Source: Crossaster papposus
Taxonomy: Eukaryota > Echinodermata > Asteroidea > Velatida > Solasteridae
DNA length: 64,000 nt
Assembly: GCA_037893245.1 (NCBI GenBank)
Contig: JBAIAA010000074.1
Span: 682,001 to 746,000, forward strand
Direction: 5' to 3'
The position numbers were made by a program, and so were the translations under genes. Shown here one piece after another: positions 22,438 to 39,444 of this stretch (position 1 is the first letter of the stretch; every line of letters begins with the position of its first letter). The notes beneath the pieces are model-generated. The model searched no databases, had not been told where the DNA came from, and saw only the letters and a list, made by a program, of their open reading frames with translations.

Positions 22438-22819
22438 CACTCAAGGAAAAAAGAAATGCACCACTGATTATAGTTTTGCCCGAATTTTGTGAAATCAAAT
22501 GTATGTATCGCTACAAATAGGATTAGGGGTTAGGGGTTAGGGTTAGGTTGACGGACAGCACACCGCCGTTGGACATTACAGAGATGGTCGCAGGTGGTTT
22601 TCAGTGACGAGAAGAGGTTCCAGTGCTGGCAGGGAGCGGGTGTACAGGAGACGCCACGAGCGGTACGCCGACGCTTGTGTCTGCCAACTTAACCCCTAAC
22701 CCGCCTAACCCCTAACCCTAACCCTATTTGTAGCGATTCAAACACGTACATTTGATTTCACAAAACTCGGGCAAAACTATATAAAAAAATCAGTGGTGCG
22801 TTTCTTTTTTCCTTGAGTG
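22438..22819. mobile_element. Tc1/mariner-like remnant with telomere-like subterminal repeats
   Basis: TA-flanked (22436-22437, 22820-22821) ends CACTCAAGGAAAAAAGAAA / TTTCTTTTTTCCTTGAGTG, arms about 75 bp, then TTAGGGGTTAGGG / CCCTAACCCTAACC tracts facing each other. The centre (about 22583-22680, + strand) encodes transposase pieces RWSQVVFSDEKRFQCW and, in another frame, RERVYRRRHERYADACV: the region around the second catalytic Asp of Tc1-type transposases, broken by one frameshift. Too short to be active. Confidence 0.8.
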
Positions 22820-22821
22820 TA

Positions 22822-23201
22822 CTCGTACTCATAAAATACTATTACGAGATTAATATTACCTGTACACCCGTCCTTGTGCATACTCACGGCAAAAAACTTG
22901 CACCTATCCTCATGGAATTGTACTTGACTACAACACTATCTTAATTCTACTTTATAGGTTTAACAAAAACATGGGTCCGCTTAACTTATAGACCAAAGGC
23001 TTTTACACAAAGTTTTAGAAAATAGGAGTTTCAAGGAAAGGTTTCAACATGGAGGTAGGAAATGTTTTTCAAGAAGTCAGATTCACGCAAAGTCAGATTC
23101 ACGCAAAGCCGTATAGCTTCATCAAAATTGATGCTTTCAAATGTAAATTTTCTAAAACAGGAGATAATGTTAGTCTTGGTTGCAAAACATCCTAATCGCG
23201 G
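22822..23201. other. Intergenic, nothing recognised
   Basis: Contains a short direct repeat (AAGTCAGATTCACGCA twice near 23077) but no gene or element ends. Confidence 0.4.
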
Positions 23202-23998
23202 TAAAGCCTAGGTCACACCGGACAAGGACCCAACAAGGACCACCCAGGACCACCCCGGACAACCCCGGACCACAGTTTTATCAGTCCGGGGTGGTCCGGA
23301 GCGAAAAAGCGACCGACGACCGTCAAAACTCCTTCACGCCGGACCCAACAAGGAAGCACTACGGACGAACAAGGAGTCAACAAGGATGAGCACGGATCAA
23401 CAAGGAGGTGACACGGACCAAGCACGGACCGCACACGGTGTCTACACGGATGACCCCGGACCGGCACGGACCAGCACGGAAGAGACACGGACTATGCCGG
23501 ATCACCCCGGACCGCCCCGGACTCAACAAGGACTGCCACGGATGCTACACGGATGCTACACGGACCGCCCCGGACCACCCCGGACCACAGCATTTTCCCT
23601 ATCAAAACATGAACCTTGTATGGTCCTTGTTCGTCCGGGGTCATCCGTAGCCTTGCCGTGTCCGAATAAACCATCCCGGATGCCCAAGGATGAACAAGGA
23701 TGAACAAGGAGGCACTAAGGATGAACACGGAGCCAACAAGGACCCAACAAGGACCGCCCCGGACTACCCCAGACCACCCCGGATTAAGCCATCGCCCCGG
23801 ATCACCCCGGATGTTTTAAACATTTTAAAACGTCCGGGGCCGACTCCCGGACCGCCAAGGATCATCCCGGATCATCCCGGACCATCCCGGACCGCCCCGG
23901 ACGAACAAGGACCCAACAAGGATCGGACCCCGGACTGCCCCGGACCACGTCCGGGGTGGTCTGGGATGGTCCGGGAGTCCGGTGTGACTGGGGCTTTA
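23202..23998. repeat. Foldback element filled with GGACC/CCCCGGAC array
   Basis: Ends TAAAGCCTAGGTCACACCGG / CCGGTGTGACTGGGGCTTTA enclose a GC-rich degenerate array of roughly 10-bp units (GGACCACCCC, GGATGCTACAC, AACAAGGACC). The array includes stretches inverted relative to the rest (GTCCGGGGTGGTC near 23278, 23634 and 23948). Long stop-free frames on both strands follow from the composition. Confidence 0.8.
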
Positions 23999-24039
23999 GC
24001 AGCGTGCTTAGGCCGCCAATGCGGGCACTCTATAACGTA

Positions 24040-24664
24040 TGCTGTAGACCACGCCATGACCTTCGAATAAGACGTCTTGGCTAACTGACATAATCGCATA
24101 ATTACATGACGTAACAGAAACTTGACCAATGAGTCAGCGATTATGAACGCAACGTCACACGCATGCAAATGCGACACAATAGGCCATTTGCGCGTGACCC
24201 CGAGTTAAATTTGAATAACATCTGGTACTGGTACACTGACTTGCTCACACAGCTTGGCACAGTTTAACTTTAAATTCTCCAGACCAAAGTTGCTGTTGCT
24301 ATATCACGTGATTCGGGGCAAGCCTTACGCGTCATACGGTAGCAACCCCCAGCTCTGGAATGGTCTGGTGTCTTTTTGCCATTCCCACCCATTGTAAACA
24401 ATGTATTGGTGCTGAGCATCTCTTACGTAACTATGCAAAAGCTTGCCCCGAATCACGTGATATAGCAACAGTGTCTTTGGTCTGGAGAATTTAAAGTTAA
24501 ACTGTGCCAAGCTGTGTGAACAAGTAAGTGTACCAGATATTATTTAAATTTAACTCGGGGTCACGCGCAAATGGCTTATTCTGCTCGGAATTTTCTGAGC
24601 AACTATAATGTCAGTTAGCCAAGATGTTCTATTTGAAGGTCATGGCGTGGTCTATGTTGTATGT
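24040..24664. repeat. Outer inverted arms around the first AATAAGCC foldback
   Basis: GACCACGCCATGACCTTCGA...CTTGGCTAACTGACAT (24040-24095) is the inverted near-copy of 24606-24664. They flank the element at 24179-24580, giving a nested foldback. Confidence 0.7.
24179..24580. repeat. AATAAGCC foldback MITE, copy 1
   Basis: Ends AATAGGCCATTTGCGCGTGA / TCACGCGCAAATGGCTTATT with arms of about 150 bp (inner words ATATCACGTGATTCGGGGCA on both sides). The asymmetric centre (CTCTGGAATGGTCTGGTGTC) gives it a direction. Copy 2 at 24925-25327 is inverted. Confidence 0.9.
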
Positions 24665-24924
24665 TAGTATCGGCGGTTTACATACCGTGAGTGGGACATC
24701 TGGCAACCAAGACCAGAACCATATGTCTAAATAAAGTAGCTGTGAATTATGCACTGACCTATGGAAGCGCAGATGCAGCCGCTTCCCATAGACCTGTGTG
24801 TTATTACTAGCAGTAGCCAAGTAAATTGGACGTGGCCGTAGTGAATTAAGTGATGTAGACATAAAGTAAATGGCATATCCAAATTACTTGGTGACAGCTA
24901 GTACCGTAGAGCTATAGAAGCATC

Positions 24925-25327
24925 AATAAGCCATTTGCGCGTGACCCCGAGTTAAATTTAAATAATATCTGGTACACTGACTTGTTCACACAGCTTGGCA
25001 CAGTTTAACTTTAAATTCTCCAGACCAAAGACACTGTTGCTATATCACGTGATTCGGGGCAAGCTTTTGCATAGTTAGGTAAGAGACGCTCAGCACCAAT
25101 ACATTGTTTACAATGGGTGAGAATGGCAAAAAGACACCAGACCATTCCAGAGCTGGGGGTTGCTAGCGTATGACACGTAAAGCTTGCCCCGAATCACGTG
25201 ATATACATGTAGCAACAGCGTCTTTGGTCTGGAGGATTTAAAGTTAAACTGTGCCAAGCTGTGTGAGCAAGTCAGTGTACCAAATGTTATTCAAATTTAA
25301 CTCGGGGTCACGCGCAAATGGCTTATT
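24925..25327. repeat. AATAAGCC foldback MITE, copy 2 (inverted)
   Basis: Same termini and arms as 24179-24580 with the centre reversed (GACACCAGACCATTCCAGAG). Ends about 70 bp from the stop codon of the SRCR gene, so it probably lies in or beyond that gene's 3' UTR. Confidence 0.9.
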
Positions 25328-25397
25328 AGATTCAGTTGCTTCATAGGCACATGTGTAATAACCAGTCGTAGCTAGCCGAGGAATTTGGATGTAGAGT

Positions 25398-31526
<6,129 letters not shown>

Positions 31527-32527
31527 CTTGCTAAGACTGCTAGTATTCAGCAATTTACAGTCGGTTTATGCACCAAGAGAGACAACAAAATCCAGGAGAT
31601 ATTTATTCACCGATTTGTAGAAATTACACTGGGGCTAAAAAGGTCATTTACGGATTGCTGTTTATTCATTGTACCTTAGTAGAAACCGTACCAGTTGTCG
31701 ATAACGCCTTTCGTTAATAATGTTAATAATTAAACAAAGTACAAGTACCGGTACGAACTCTGGTTTTAAATCAGGAGTTCAGCCTTTGAGATTGTATTCC
31801 AATATTAACTTCAATTCACCCCATTTTGTTTGTAACTAAAATTATGGAAAGGAATGTTAATGGATAACTTTAAAGTAATTGATAACTGTGAAGTTCAGGG
31901 TTCATTATTATTATTATAATAATTTCTGGTAATAAAACCAAGGATCCCTTAAAAGTGCCCCATGCACTGTAGCCCGCAAGCCTGAAGAAACAGTTCTTTT
32001 CTTTCTATTTCACTTTTTTTTGTAACGTTCTTTCAATTTAAGGATGAGAAAAAACACCTCCCCCATTTTATTTTATTTTTTAAATGGGGCCCAACATCTA
32101 CTAAGCAACTCAAATTTATGTAATAAGTTTGGATGATAATCATGTTGTTTAGTATACTCGGAATCAAAAATGAAGTAAAAAGGGGGAAGTGTTTTTTTCC
32201 TCGCGCGGAACAAACTTTTTAGCCATACTTGCACAGACCACTATTCAGTAATAGCGCCCTCTTTTAAAGTTCTTCTTGATAAGTTCCGTGACTGTACTGT
32301 ATACGTTCCGTGACTGTATTATTTGCTAAGCGCCTTCTTCCTGCTTCGTCGTGCGCGCGTGGCACGCAGGCAAAAATAAAGCCTATGAGCCCTGTTTATT
32401 TGTCGCTTTGTTGGTAGGGTGGAGACATCAACAACGAGAATAATTGTTCAAGGCTCTATCTAGCAAAGCTTTTGTTTTTTTAGCAACCACGTTTATATCA
32501 AGAGCACACAAGTTAAAGTTAGGATAG
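31527..32527. other. Intergenic between SRCR (-) and Mastermind-like (+) genes
   Basis: Holds a minus-oriented SINE fragment (about 31905-32010: AACCAAGGATCCCTTAAAAG, GCAAGCCTGAAGAAAC). No other gene or element recognised. Confidence 0.5.
31596..31610 (-). promoter_or_regulatory. Possible TATA-like box of SRCR gene
   Basis: On the minus strand GAATAAATATC lies about 75 bp upstream of the start codon at 31526. It is the only TATA-like word close by. Weak, position-based call. Confidence 0.25.
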
Positions 32528-32897
32528 GGGGGCCTACACCAATTGCAGATAGGGCCTATCGAAGAAAAAAACCTACCAAAATAAGAAATATCTTGTACTT
32601 AATTAAAAGTAAATAAAGAATCTAGGCATCCAGCAAAATGATTCCGCTAGATATTCTGTAATTTTTCCGGAAAAAGTCACGATCGCCAGCGGCGATCGCG
32701 AAAAACACACACAAAAACAAACCAAGAACAACTGCCCGACGCCGGTTGAAAATGAACGCCGTTTTTCTTGCTTTTTTCTCGGCATCCAGGATAACTTCGG
32801 ACAGGTCACCAGTTAAACGATGTTTACTATAAAATACAATCCCCCAAATCCATCCGTTCCTGATAAATCAAGCAATTACCAATGGTGTATCCTACCT
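32528..32897 (-). repeat. TTAA-A foldback MITE, copy
   Basis: Reverse orientation: CCTACACCAATTGCAGAT at the left, CCAATGGTGTATCCTACCT at the right. The central hairpin CGATCGCC / GGCGATCG is perfect here. Flanks decayed. Confidence 0.75.
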
Positions 32898-33242
32898 TTA
32901 GGTCGTATCCTGTTACCATGTCGATCCGTGAATGAGTAAAGGGTTTTAAAACAGAGAAAATAAATATGACAATCATTCCCAATAAAAGGTGAATAAATGA
33001 CATTACAGAAAAATGAAACAAAAATGCTAAGCAATTACTGCGGCACTTGTGTACAAAATGTAAATCATCACAGCAAATGGATATTTAGAAAAATTTAGAA
33101 AAACAGGACAGGGACCTCATTTCCTTCCTGTTGAGTCACAGCCATGTGGGCAAATGAAGCTAGAACATGGATTGAGGGAATTATATTTTTTTTGTTTTCC
33201 TTCATCGGCCGAAGCACATTTTGTTAATATCAAGACTTAATA

Positions 33243-33548
33243 GGGGAGTCTAGTTGGCGTAGCAGTTCTTTCCTCGCCTTCCACCACTGTGGCCTGGGTT
33301 CAAATCCATCCTTGGCCAATATGTGGATTGGGTTTTCCGTCCCTGCCTGACTCCGTGGGTTTTCCCCAGGATAATCTTCTGGGGTTTTCCTCCCACCTCT
33401 AAAAACTGTACCTTCTTCTCATTGTCTTCTCTCTACAGGTTTCTTCAGGCTTGCGAGCTACGGTGCCTTGTGCGCTTTTGAGGGATCCTTGGTTTCATTA
33501 CCAGAAAGTATGAGTAATAACAGCAATTACAAATAATAATAATTATTA
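33243..33548 (+). mobile_element. tRNA-derived SINE, copy
   Basis: Same A-box (GGCGTAGCAGTTC), body and (AAT)n tail as 28925-29215. The B-box is weakened (GGGTTCAAATCC). Confidence 0.85.
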
Positions 33549-33975
33549 TTAGGATTTGTTAAAATAATTTTTCATCGATGAGACTTCTGTCTCAGCTCAT
33601 CTAAAAAAGAAGACACAAAAAATATAAAATATAATTATAATACAACTTTTTCAAATCCAAACAAACGTTTATCAATCTTTTTCCTTCGATTGTTAAAAAC
33701 GAAATGTGACACAACACAACTTAAAGTAAAGTATTTGTAGAATAGAATCGGAAAAAAAATCACGTCAACCGCAATAACGTTTTGAATAAAGAATGTAGAA
33801 AACCGTCCTGCAGAAATCATAATAAAAACTGCCAAACTTCCAAAACAATAAATAGCAGGGTAGTACTGATCGGGCCCAACCATCCCCATAATGTCCCAAA
33901 ATACGGGCGCGTAAAACGTGACTTTTGTTTAACCATAGACATGGAAAAAAACCAAAACAAATCCATGTCTATGGT
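33549..33975. other. Intergenic, nothing recognised
   Basis: AT-rich, with an inverted pair ACCATAGACATGG / CCATGTCTATGGT (33933-33977). No gene seen. Confidence 0.4.
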
Positions 33976-34351
33976 TTAACTTGCTGTTGGTAATTGCTTG
34001 AATTATCATGAATAGGTGGATTTGGGGGGGTTGTATTTCATAGTAAATATCGTTTAACTGACCTTTCCGAAGTTTTACGATCATGGGTGCCGAGAAAAGC
34101 ACGAAAAACAGCGTTTGTTTTCAACCGGCGTCGAGCAGTTATTCTTAAGTTATCTTTGTTTTTTCGCAATCGCCGTCCGGCGATCGCGAATATTTCTTTA
34201 TAAAATTTTATTTTTCGGAATAATTACAGGATATCTAGCGCAATCATTTTGCTGGATGCCTAGAATCATTATTTACTTTGAATTGGATAAGATATTTCTT
34301 AATAATTCGGTAGTAAATATTTTCGATATCTGCAAATGGTGTATACTACCT
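33976..34351 (+). repeat. TTAA-A foldback MITE, copy
   Basis: Left body TTGGTAATTGCTTGAATTATC, right end GGTGTATACTACCT. Hairpin CGCAATCGCCG/CGGCGATCGCG with one mismatch. Lies about 845 bp upstream of the Mastermind-like start codon. Confidence 0.75.
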
Positions 34352-35195
34352 TTATTTCGGGATTTTCCAGGATTCCTGGCGAAATCTAGGTGAGGAAAAA
34401 ATGAATAAGGTCGGCGTGCATTTTGTTGTTGTGAAACACAGTTTTGGTTGGAATGGGCTGGGAATGGTTGCTTGATTATTCTGAATGAGGGAAGATCCCA
34501 GATTTTTTTTACTCGACCGACTCTTTATACTCGCTTCGAAACTAGACTAGAGCCGTGATTTGTTGTATATTTTGATGTGGAAACTTCCGTAAATAATGTC
34601 TGTGAGCTAATCCGACAAAATGTCCCTCTTTAATCCGGTCCGATATAAATATGATGTCATTCGGGGGAAAAGATCCGACTTTTGATTTCAGAAAAATCTC
34701 ATTAATAATATTCTAACAGGGCGGAGCTTATCTGCTAAAAAGAGAAACTTGTAAAGCCGGATGGAAACGTCAGTATATTCATATTTATGCTAATATTACT
34801 TGTCGCCTGTACTCTACTAGGATATACTATACTGCATGTTTGGCCGGCCATACAGCGCAGCAGCTAGCTAGCTGTACTGTGTGCGTAATATTCGTGCGTG
34901 CGTTTGCCTATGTTGTTTATGTTGTTGTACTTGTACAGTGTTCATCCAATGCTCGATGATAGCACACACAGCTGCATATGCGCTATAGCCCCGGCCCTAG
35001 CGCTAGTACAGTCGGCCGGAACTTACACAGCGAAAAGACTATTTCAATACACTTCATATCGAATCTGTGTACATTTCATATACGACGTGGTGAGTCAAGC
35101 TTGAGCTGGGTTCAGCCGAGATATTCGCCAAAACCCCCATTTTTCGGGGTAGTTGTCAAGACCCAACCGGCACCATTGTGGTTGTAGCAGACACT
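34352..35195 (+). promoter_or_regulatory. Upstream region and 5' UTR of Mastermind-like gene
   Basis: Unique sequence with no convincing TATA box or clear CSL/Su(H) site. The 5' UTR cannot be delimited. The start ATG is in context CAGACACTATGGGGG. Confidence 0.4.
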
Positions 35196-35492
35196 ATGGG
35201 GGATTTCATGTCCCCCAAGAAACAGCATGTCAGGGATCGGATCCGGGAGAGATTGGAGCGTTGCCGAAAACACCAGGAACTGTCCCTGTCGCGTTTCGAC
35301 TCGACAAGTGACGAGCGATGGTCGCAGGAAAGACAGGAGAAAGACATACTCCACCAACGCTACCAGGACAACCGGAGCAGACGACAACCTAAAGGTCCCA
35401 AGCAGGACGGGGGGCAGAATAAGACCAAGAGCGAGGGGAACACCACGGGGGTCGGGGGAGCTGAGGGCCCGGGCAGCAGGCAGGCGGTCTCG
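35196..35492 (+). CDS. MAML: Mastermind-like (MAML) first coding exon, partial gene
   Basis: 99 codons from ATG to a consensus donor TCG|GTGAGT (35493), phase 0. Residues about 11-65 match the Mastermind N-terminal helix that lies along the Notch intracellular domain-CSL groove: VRDRIRERLERCRKHQ, then SRFDSTSDERWSQERQEKDI and LHQRYQDNRSRRQ align with vertebrate MAML VMERLRRRIELCRRHH..., with the same Arg-rich face, the ER..ERQ core and the LHQR motif. A Gly/Pro/Lys-rich linker follows. Role (known for the family): nuclear co-activator completing the Notch transcription complex. MAML first exons end after this helix and precede a very long intron; no second exon is visible in the remaining 28.5 kb. 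I cannot say which paralogue, if several exist. Confidence 0.85.
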
Positions 35493-35829
35493 GTGAGTTT
35501 GCCTCTTTTGAGTTGTTGTTTTGTCACTTGTTTACCGAGGGGATGTGGCTCATTGATATGGCGTCCGCTATACAGAAACTTACACAGCTAGCTGTACTGT
35601 AGCTGGCCAATGTGTGTACATCATCTACACCATCGCCGCAGACATTGCATGAGCACTGTAGATGAGCACTGAAAGTACCGACTTGACAATATTTGTTAGT
35701 TGGTAATTATTATGTTTATTAATTGAAACTAACAAGAAATTGGCAGTTAATAATGCAAAGTTTTTCATCAACAATTACGAGTAAATGTTACTGGGCCTTG
35801 CCCTTGTTTTTTGGAAAGTACATCCATGT

Positions 35830-35975
35830 TGCATCCCGAGTTCCCGACAATGACACAACTTTCTTTCATTGTTAAATAGGCCTATCTCAATGAAGGCCAG
35901 CCACTGCAAAAATGTTAGTAAGACACAAATCTAGGACTGAAACATTCCTCGTTTTATTAGAAAATGTTTGCGATG
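35830..35975 (+). repeat. Dispersed repeat R2, plus copy
   Basis: Diverged match to 55735-55925 and 14195-14390 (TCTCAATGAAGGCCAGCCAC, AAAAATGTTAGTAAGACACA, TTTTATTAGAAAATG). Confidence 0.55.
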
Positions 35976-35994
35976 TCTGGATATTAGGCCAAAC

Positions 35995-36125
35995 TAGTCC
36001 GAGTTACTGGACTCTAGTTATCGTTTTTTTTACATTTGGACATTATCTGGCACTAGTAAAGTAGTAGCACCAGATAATGTCAAAATGTTAAAAAAGCGAT
36101 AACTAGAGTCCAGTAACTCGGACTA
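35995..36125. repeat. 131-bp hairpin element with perfect 9-bp target duplication
   Basis: Ends TAGTCCGAGTTACTGGACTC / GAGTCCAGTAACTCGGACTA continue as near-perfect 56-bp arms around a loop of about 18 bp. AGGCCAAAC flanks both sides (35986-35994, 36126-36134). A 9-bp duplication is typical of Mutator-like elements. Non-coding. Confidence 0.9.
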
Positions 36126-36449
36126 AGGCCAAACATTAATTCCAAAGCAAAGGGGGAGGGGGTGTCACCACCAAGGCTCGAGTTGTATACAAATATTGTT
36201 TGCATATGCTGGCAATTTCCAAATTCCACAGTCATTTTTAGACTCCGTGGCTCCCGAGAAAATCCTCTGCACAGTAGGCCTAATAATCATTTGTCGTCCA
36301 ACACGTTATCTTCCACGGCTGACATCGGTAAAACTGCACTGTCCTTTGGTTAAAAACCATTCGCATCTGCATTCTGCACATAATATTAAAAGTAAAAGTG
36401 AGCATAGGGTAGTGACCTCCACTGAAAACTGCAATGTCATGTGATTTAA

Positions 36450-36607
36450 AGACAGGATACACCAATTTTATTTGTTTTAATCGCTATAGCCGCCAAGAAC
36501 AACAAGAACAACAAGAACTACTGCCCGACTCCAGTTAAAAACTAAGGCCGTTTTTTTTTGCATTTTTCTCGGCATATGTTATTGTAAAACTTCAAACAAG
36601 TTAGTTA
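36450..36607 (-). repeat. TTAA-A MITE fragment (minus)
   Basis: Begins TTAAAGACAGGATACACC, includes ACTGCCCGACTCCAGTTAA and CTCGGCATATG, and is cut off by the next copy. Confidence 0.6.
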
Positions 36608-36610
36608 AAT

Positions 36611-37995
36611 GTAGTATGTATACACCATTGGTCATTGCTTGAATTATCATGAATGAGTAGATTTGGGGGGTTGAATTGAATTTTATAGTAAATATCGTTT
36701 AACTGAGCTGTCCGAAGTTTTACAATCATGGATGCCGAGAAAAGCACGAAAAACAGCTGGTTTTTTCAACCGGCGTCGAGCAGTTATTCTTATAATATAT
36801 TATCTTTGTTTTTTCAAAGGCGATCTTTGTTTTTTCAACGGCGATCGCAAATTTTTCATTATAAAAAAATTATATTTTTCGGAATCCAGGATATCTAACG
36901 CAATCCTTTTGCTGGTTGCCTAGAATCAACATTTACTTTCAAATGAGTAAGATATTTCTTAATAATTCGGTAGTAAATATTGTTGATATCTGCAAATGGT
37001 GTATCCTACCTTTAAACGACAGTTACTATTAAATAAAACCCCTTCCCCAAATCCACCCATTTCTGACGAGGTCATCAATATATTCCAGTTATAGTACAGG
37101 AAGTCCTTTTTTAAATACTTTGTACATTACCTAATAAATACTTGGACAACTCTGTTGTTTTCTTCAGGAAACTGTTGGGGTTTTTAAAATTGTTTTTCAA
37201 CTCCAGTTTGTTGTCTACTTATTATATGTACTAAACTGTATCAATTGACAGCAAAGTTATCCACTAGTAATATTGCAGCATTATTTTCTTTGGTTGTGTG
37301 TTTAGTATACACCATTGGTAATTGCTTGAATTATCATGAATAGGTGGATTTGGGGGGTTGTATTTTATAGTAAATATCATTTACCTGACCTATCTGAAGT
37401 TTTACAATCATGGATGCCGAGAAAAGCACGAAAAACAGCGGGGTTTTTTAACCGGCGTCGAGCAGTTATTCTTATATTATCTTTGTTTTTTCAAAGGCGA
37501 TCTTTGTTTTTTCAACGGCGATCGCGAATTTTTCATTATAAAATTATATTTTTCAGAATCCACGATATCTAGCGCAATCCTTTTGCTGGTTGCCTAGAAT
37601 CAACATTTACTTTCAAATGAGTAAGATATTTCTTAATAATTCGGTAGTAATTATTTTTGATATGGTTCATCCTACCTTTAAACGACAGTTACTATTAAAT
37701 AAAACCCCTTCCCCAAATCCACCCATTTCTGACCTTTAACATTGGTCGAGGTCATCAATATATTCCAGTTTATACTTATTCCTCCATGAGTAGTACAGGA
37801 AGTCCCTTTTTAAATACTTTGTATAATGAATACTTCGACAACTCTGTTGTTTTCTTCAGGAAACTGTTGGGTTTTTTAAAATTGTTTTTCAACTCCAGTT
37901 TGTTGTCTACTTATTATATGTACTAAACTGTATCAATTGACAGCAAAGTTATCCACTAGTAATATTGCAGCATTATTTTCTTTTGTTGTGTGTTA
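36611..37995 (+). repeat. Tandem duplication of MITE plus spacer, two units
   Basis: Unit 1 about 36611-37310, unit 2 about 37311-37995. Each is one TTAA-A copy (36611-37011; 37312-37677) followed by about 300 bp of the same spacer (TTAAACGACAGTTACTATTA ... AGCAAAGTTATCCACTAGTA). A third MITE copy (37997-38333) follows directly. Unit 2 has two short extra segments (CTTTAACATTGGT; TACTTATTCCTCC). Confidence 0.85.
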
Positions 37996-37996
37996 A

Positions 37997-38333
37997 AGGT
38001 AGTATACACCATTGGTAATTGCTTGAATTGTCATGAATAGGTGGATTTGGGGGGTTGTATTTTATAGTAAATATCATTTACCTAACCTATCCAAAGTTTT
38101 ACAATCATGGATGGCGAGAAAAGCACGAAAAACAGCGTTTGTTTTCAACCGGCGTCGAGCAGTTATTCTAATGTTATTTGTGTTTTTTGTAAGAATAATT
38201 ACAGGATATCTAGCGCAATCATTTTGCTCAATGCCTAGAATCATTATTTACTTTCAGATGAGTAAGATATTTTTTAATAATTCGGTAGTAAATATTTTTG
38301 ATATATCTGCAAATGGTGTATCCTACATTACCT
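37997..38333 (+). repeat. TTAA-A foldback MITE, copy with TTAA on both sides
   Basis: TTAA (37993-37996) AGGTAGTATACACC ... ACATTACCT TTAA (38334-38337). The central GC hairpin is deleted. Confidence 0.85.
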
Positions 38334-38832
38334 TTAAGTCTATGAAGAGTCAAGTGCATTTACAAAGCACCCAGTAGGCTATTTCAAAGGTTTGAGGCAT
38401 TGATCACCCCTCCACTAACCAAATTCAAGAAATAACATATTTTGGAGGATGGATGCTAAATTTTTAATTTTTTCATTTTACTAACAGGGTAGCATTTTGG
38501 ATTTTGTGGGATTGAGAATTGTTCCTTCTTTACCAATAGGCCCTATCAAAAAGTGCCTTGGAAGTTAGGACCAGACCATAAATGATTGAGTTTAAATTTA
38601 ATAATATAGGATTGACAGGCTTTCGAGTCAGTGTTTTATTATACCTTTGTCAATCCTGGCCAGCTTGAATTGGTTATAATTCAGTTCATTTTGTGAATTG
38701 ATTGTGTGTTTGCAATTTGGCCGAATAAATATTAATAATAAATTATAATAATAATAATAATAATAATACCTGGTTTATACGCATTTGGAAATTTGAAAAA
38801 TAATAATGATATATTCAGCCAGCTTTCATTAA
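38334..38832. other. Intron sequence with GGAGGAT repeat piece
   Basis: Holds a short copy of the 3955-4325 repeat (about 38385-38545) and an (AAT)n tract near 38740-38768. Confidence 0.45.
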
Positions 38833-39444
38833 AGGTGGATACACCATTGGTAATTGCTTGAATGATCATGAATGTGTGGATTTGGGGGGTTGTATTTTAT
38901 AGTAAAACCTGTCCGAAGTTCTACAATCGTGAATGCTGAGAAAAGAACAAAAAACGGCATTCGTTTTCAACAGGCGACGGGCAGCGGTTCATATGTTGTT
39001 CTTGGTTTTTGGGCAGGCAAGATTTTTTTTTTTAATTAAATATTTTGGAACAATTACAGGATATCTAGCAATTTTGTTTTGCTTGATGCCTACAATAGTT
39101 ATATACTTTCAAATAAGTAGGATATTTCCTAATAATTCGGCAGTAAACATTTTTGAAATCTGCATTGGGGGAGTCAGGTTGGCGCAGCGGTTCTTTCCTC
39201 GCCTTCCACCCTTATGGCCCGGGTTCGAACCCCGCCTGGGCCAGTATGTGGATTGGGTCTTCAGTCCCTGCCTGACTCCGTGGGTTTTCCCCAGGATTTT
39301 CTTCTAGGGTTTTCCTCCCACCTCTAAAACTGTACCTTCTTCTCATTGTTCATGAGGGCCCCAAATGATCAGCTTCTGCTGGATGGGCTACCCTCGTTAA
39401 AGATGGTTGTAAATAAATAAATAAATAAATGGTGTATCCTACCT
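38833..39444 (+). repeat. TTAA-A foldback MITE split by a SINE
   Basis: Left AGGTGGATACACCATTGG, right GGTGTATCCTACCT followed by TTAA (39445-39448). The right terminal repeat is interrupted after GAAATCTGCA by the SINE at 39166-39430 and resumes AATGGTGTATCC. Confidence 0.85.
39166..39430 (+). mobile_element. tRNA-derived SINE with alternative 3' tail, nested in MITE
   Basis: Head and body as 28925-29215, with the best preserved B-box (GGGTTCGAACCCCG). The 3' third is different: ATGAGGGCCCCAAATGATCA ... CTACCCTCGTTAAAG, ending in (TAAA)n. This suggests a second subfamily or capture of another LINE's 3' end. Confidence 0.85.

Noticed and set aside
23180-24177. Several overlapping Pro/Arg-rich frames on both strands
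   Set aside because: Products of the GGACC-rich array; no constant frame and no start or splice context.
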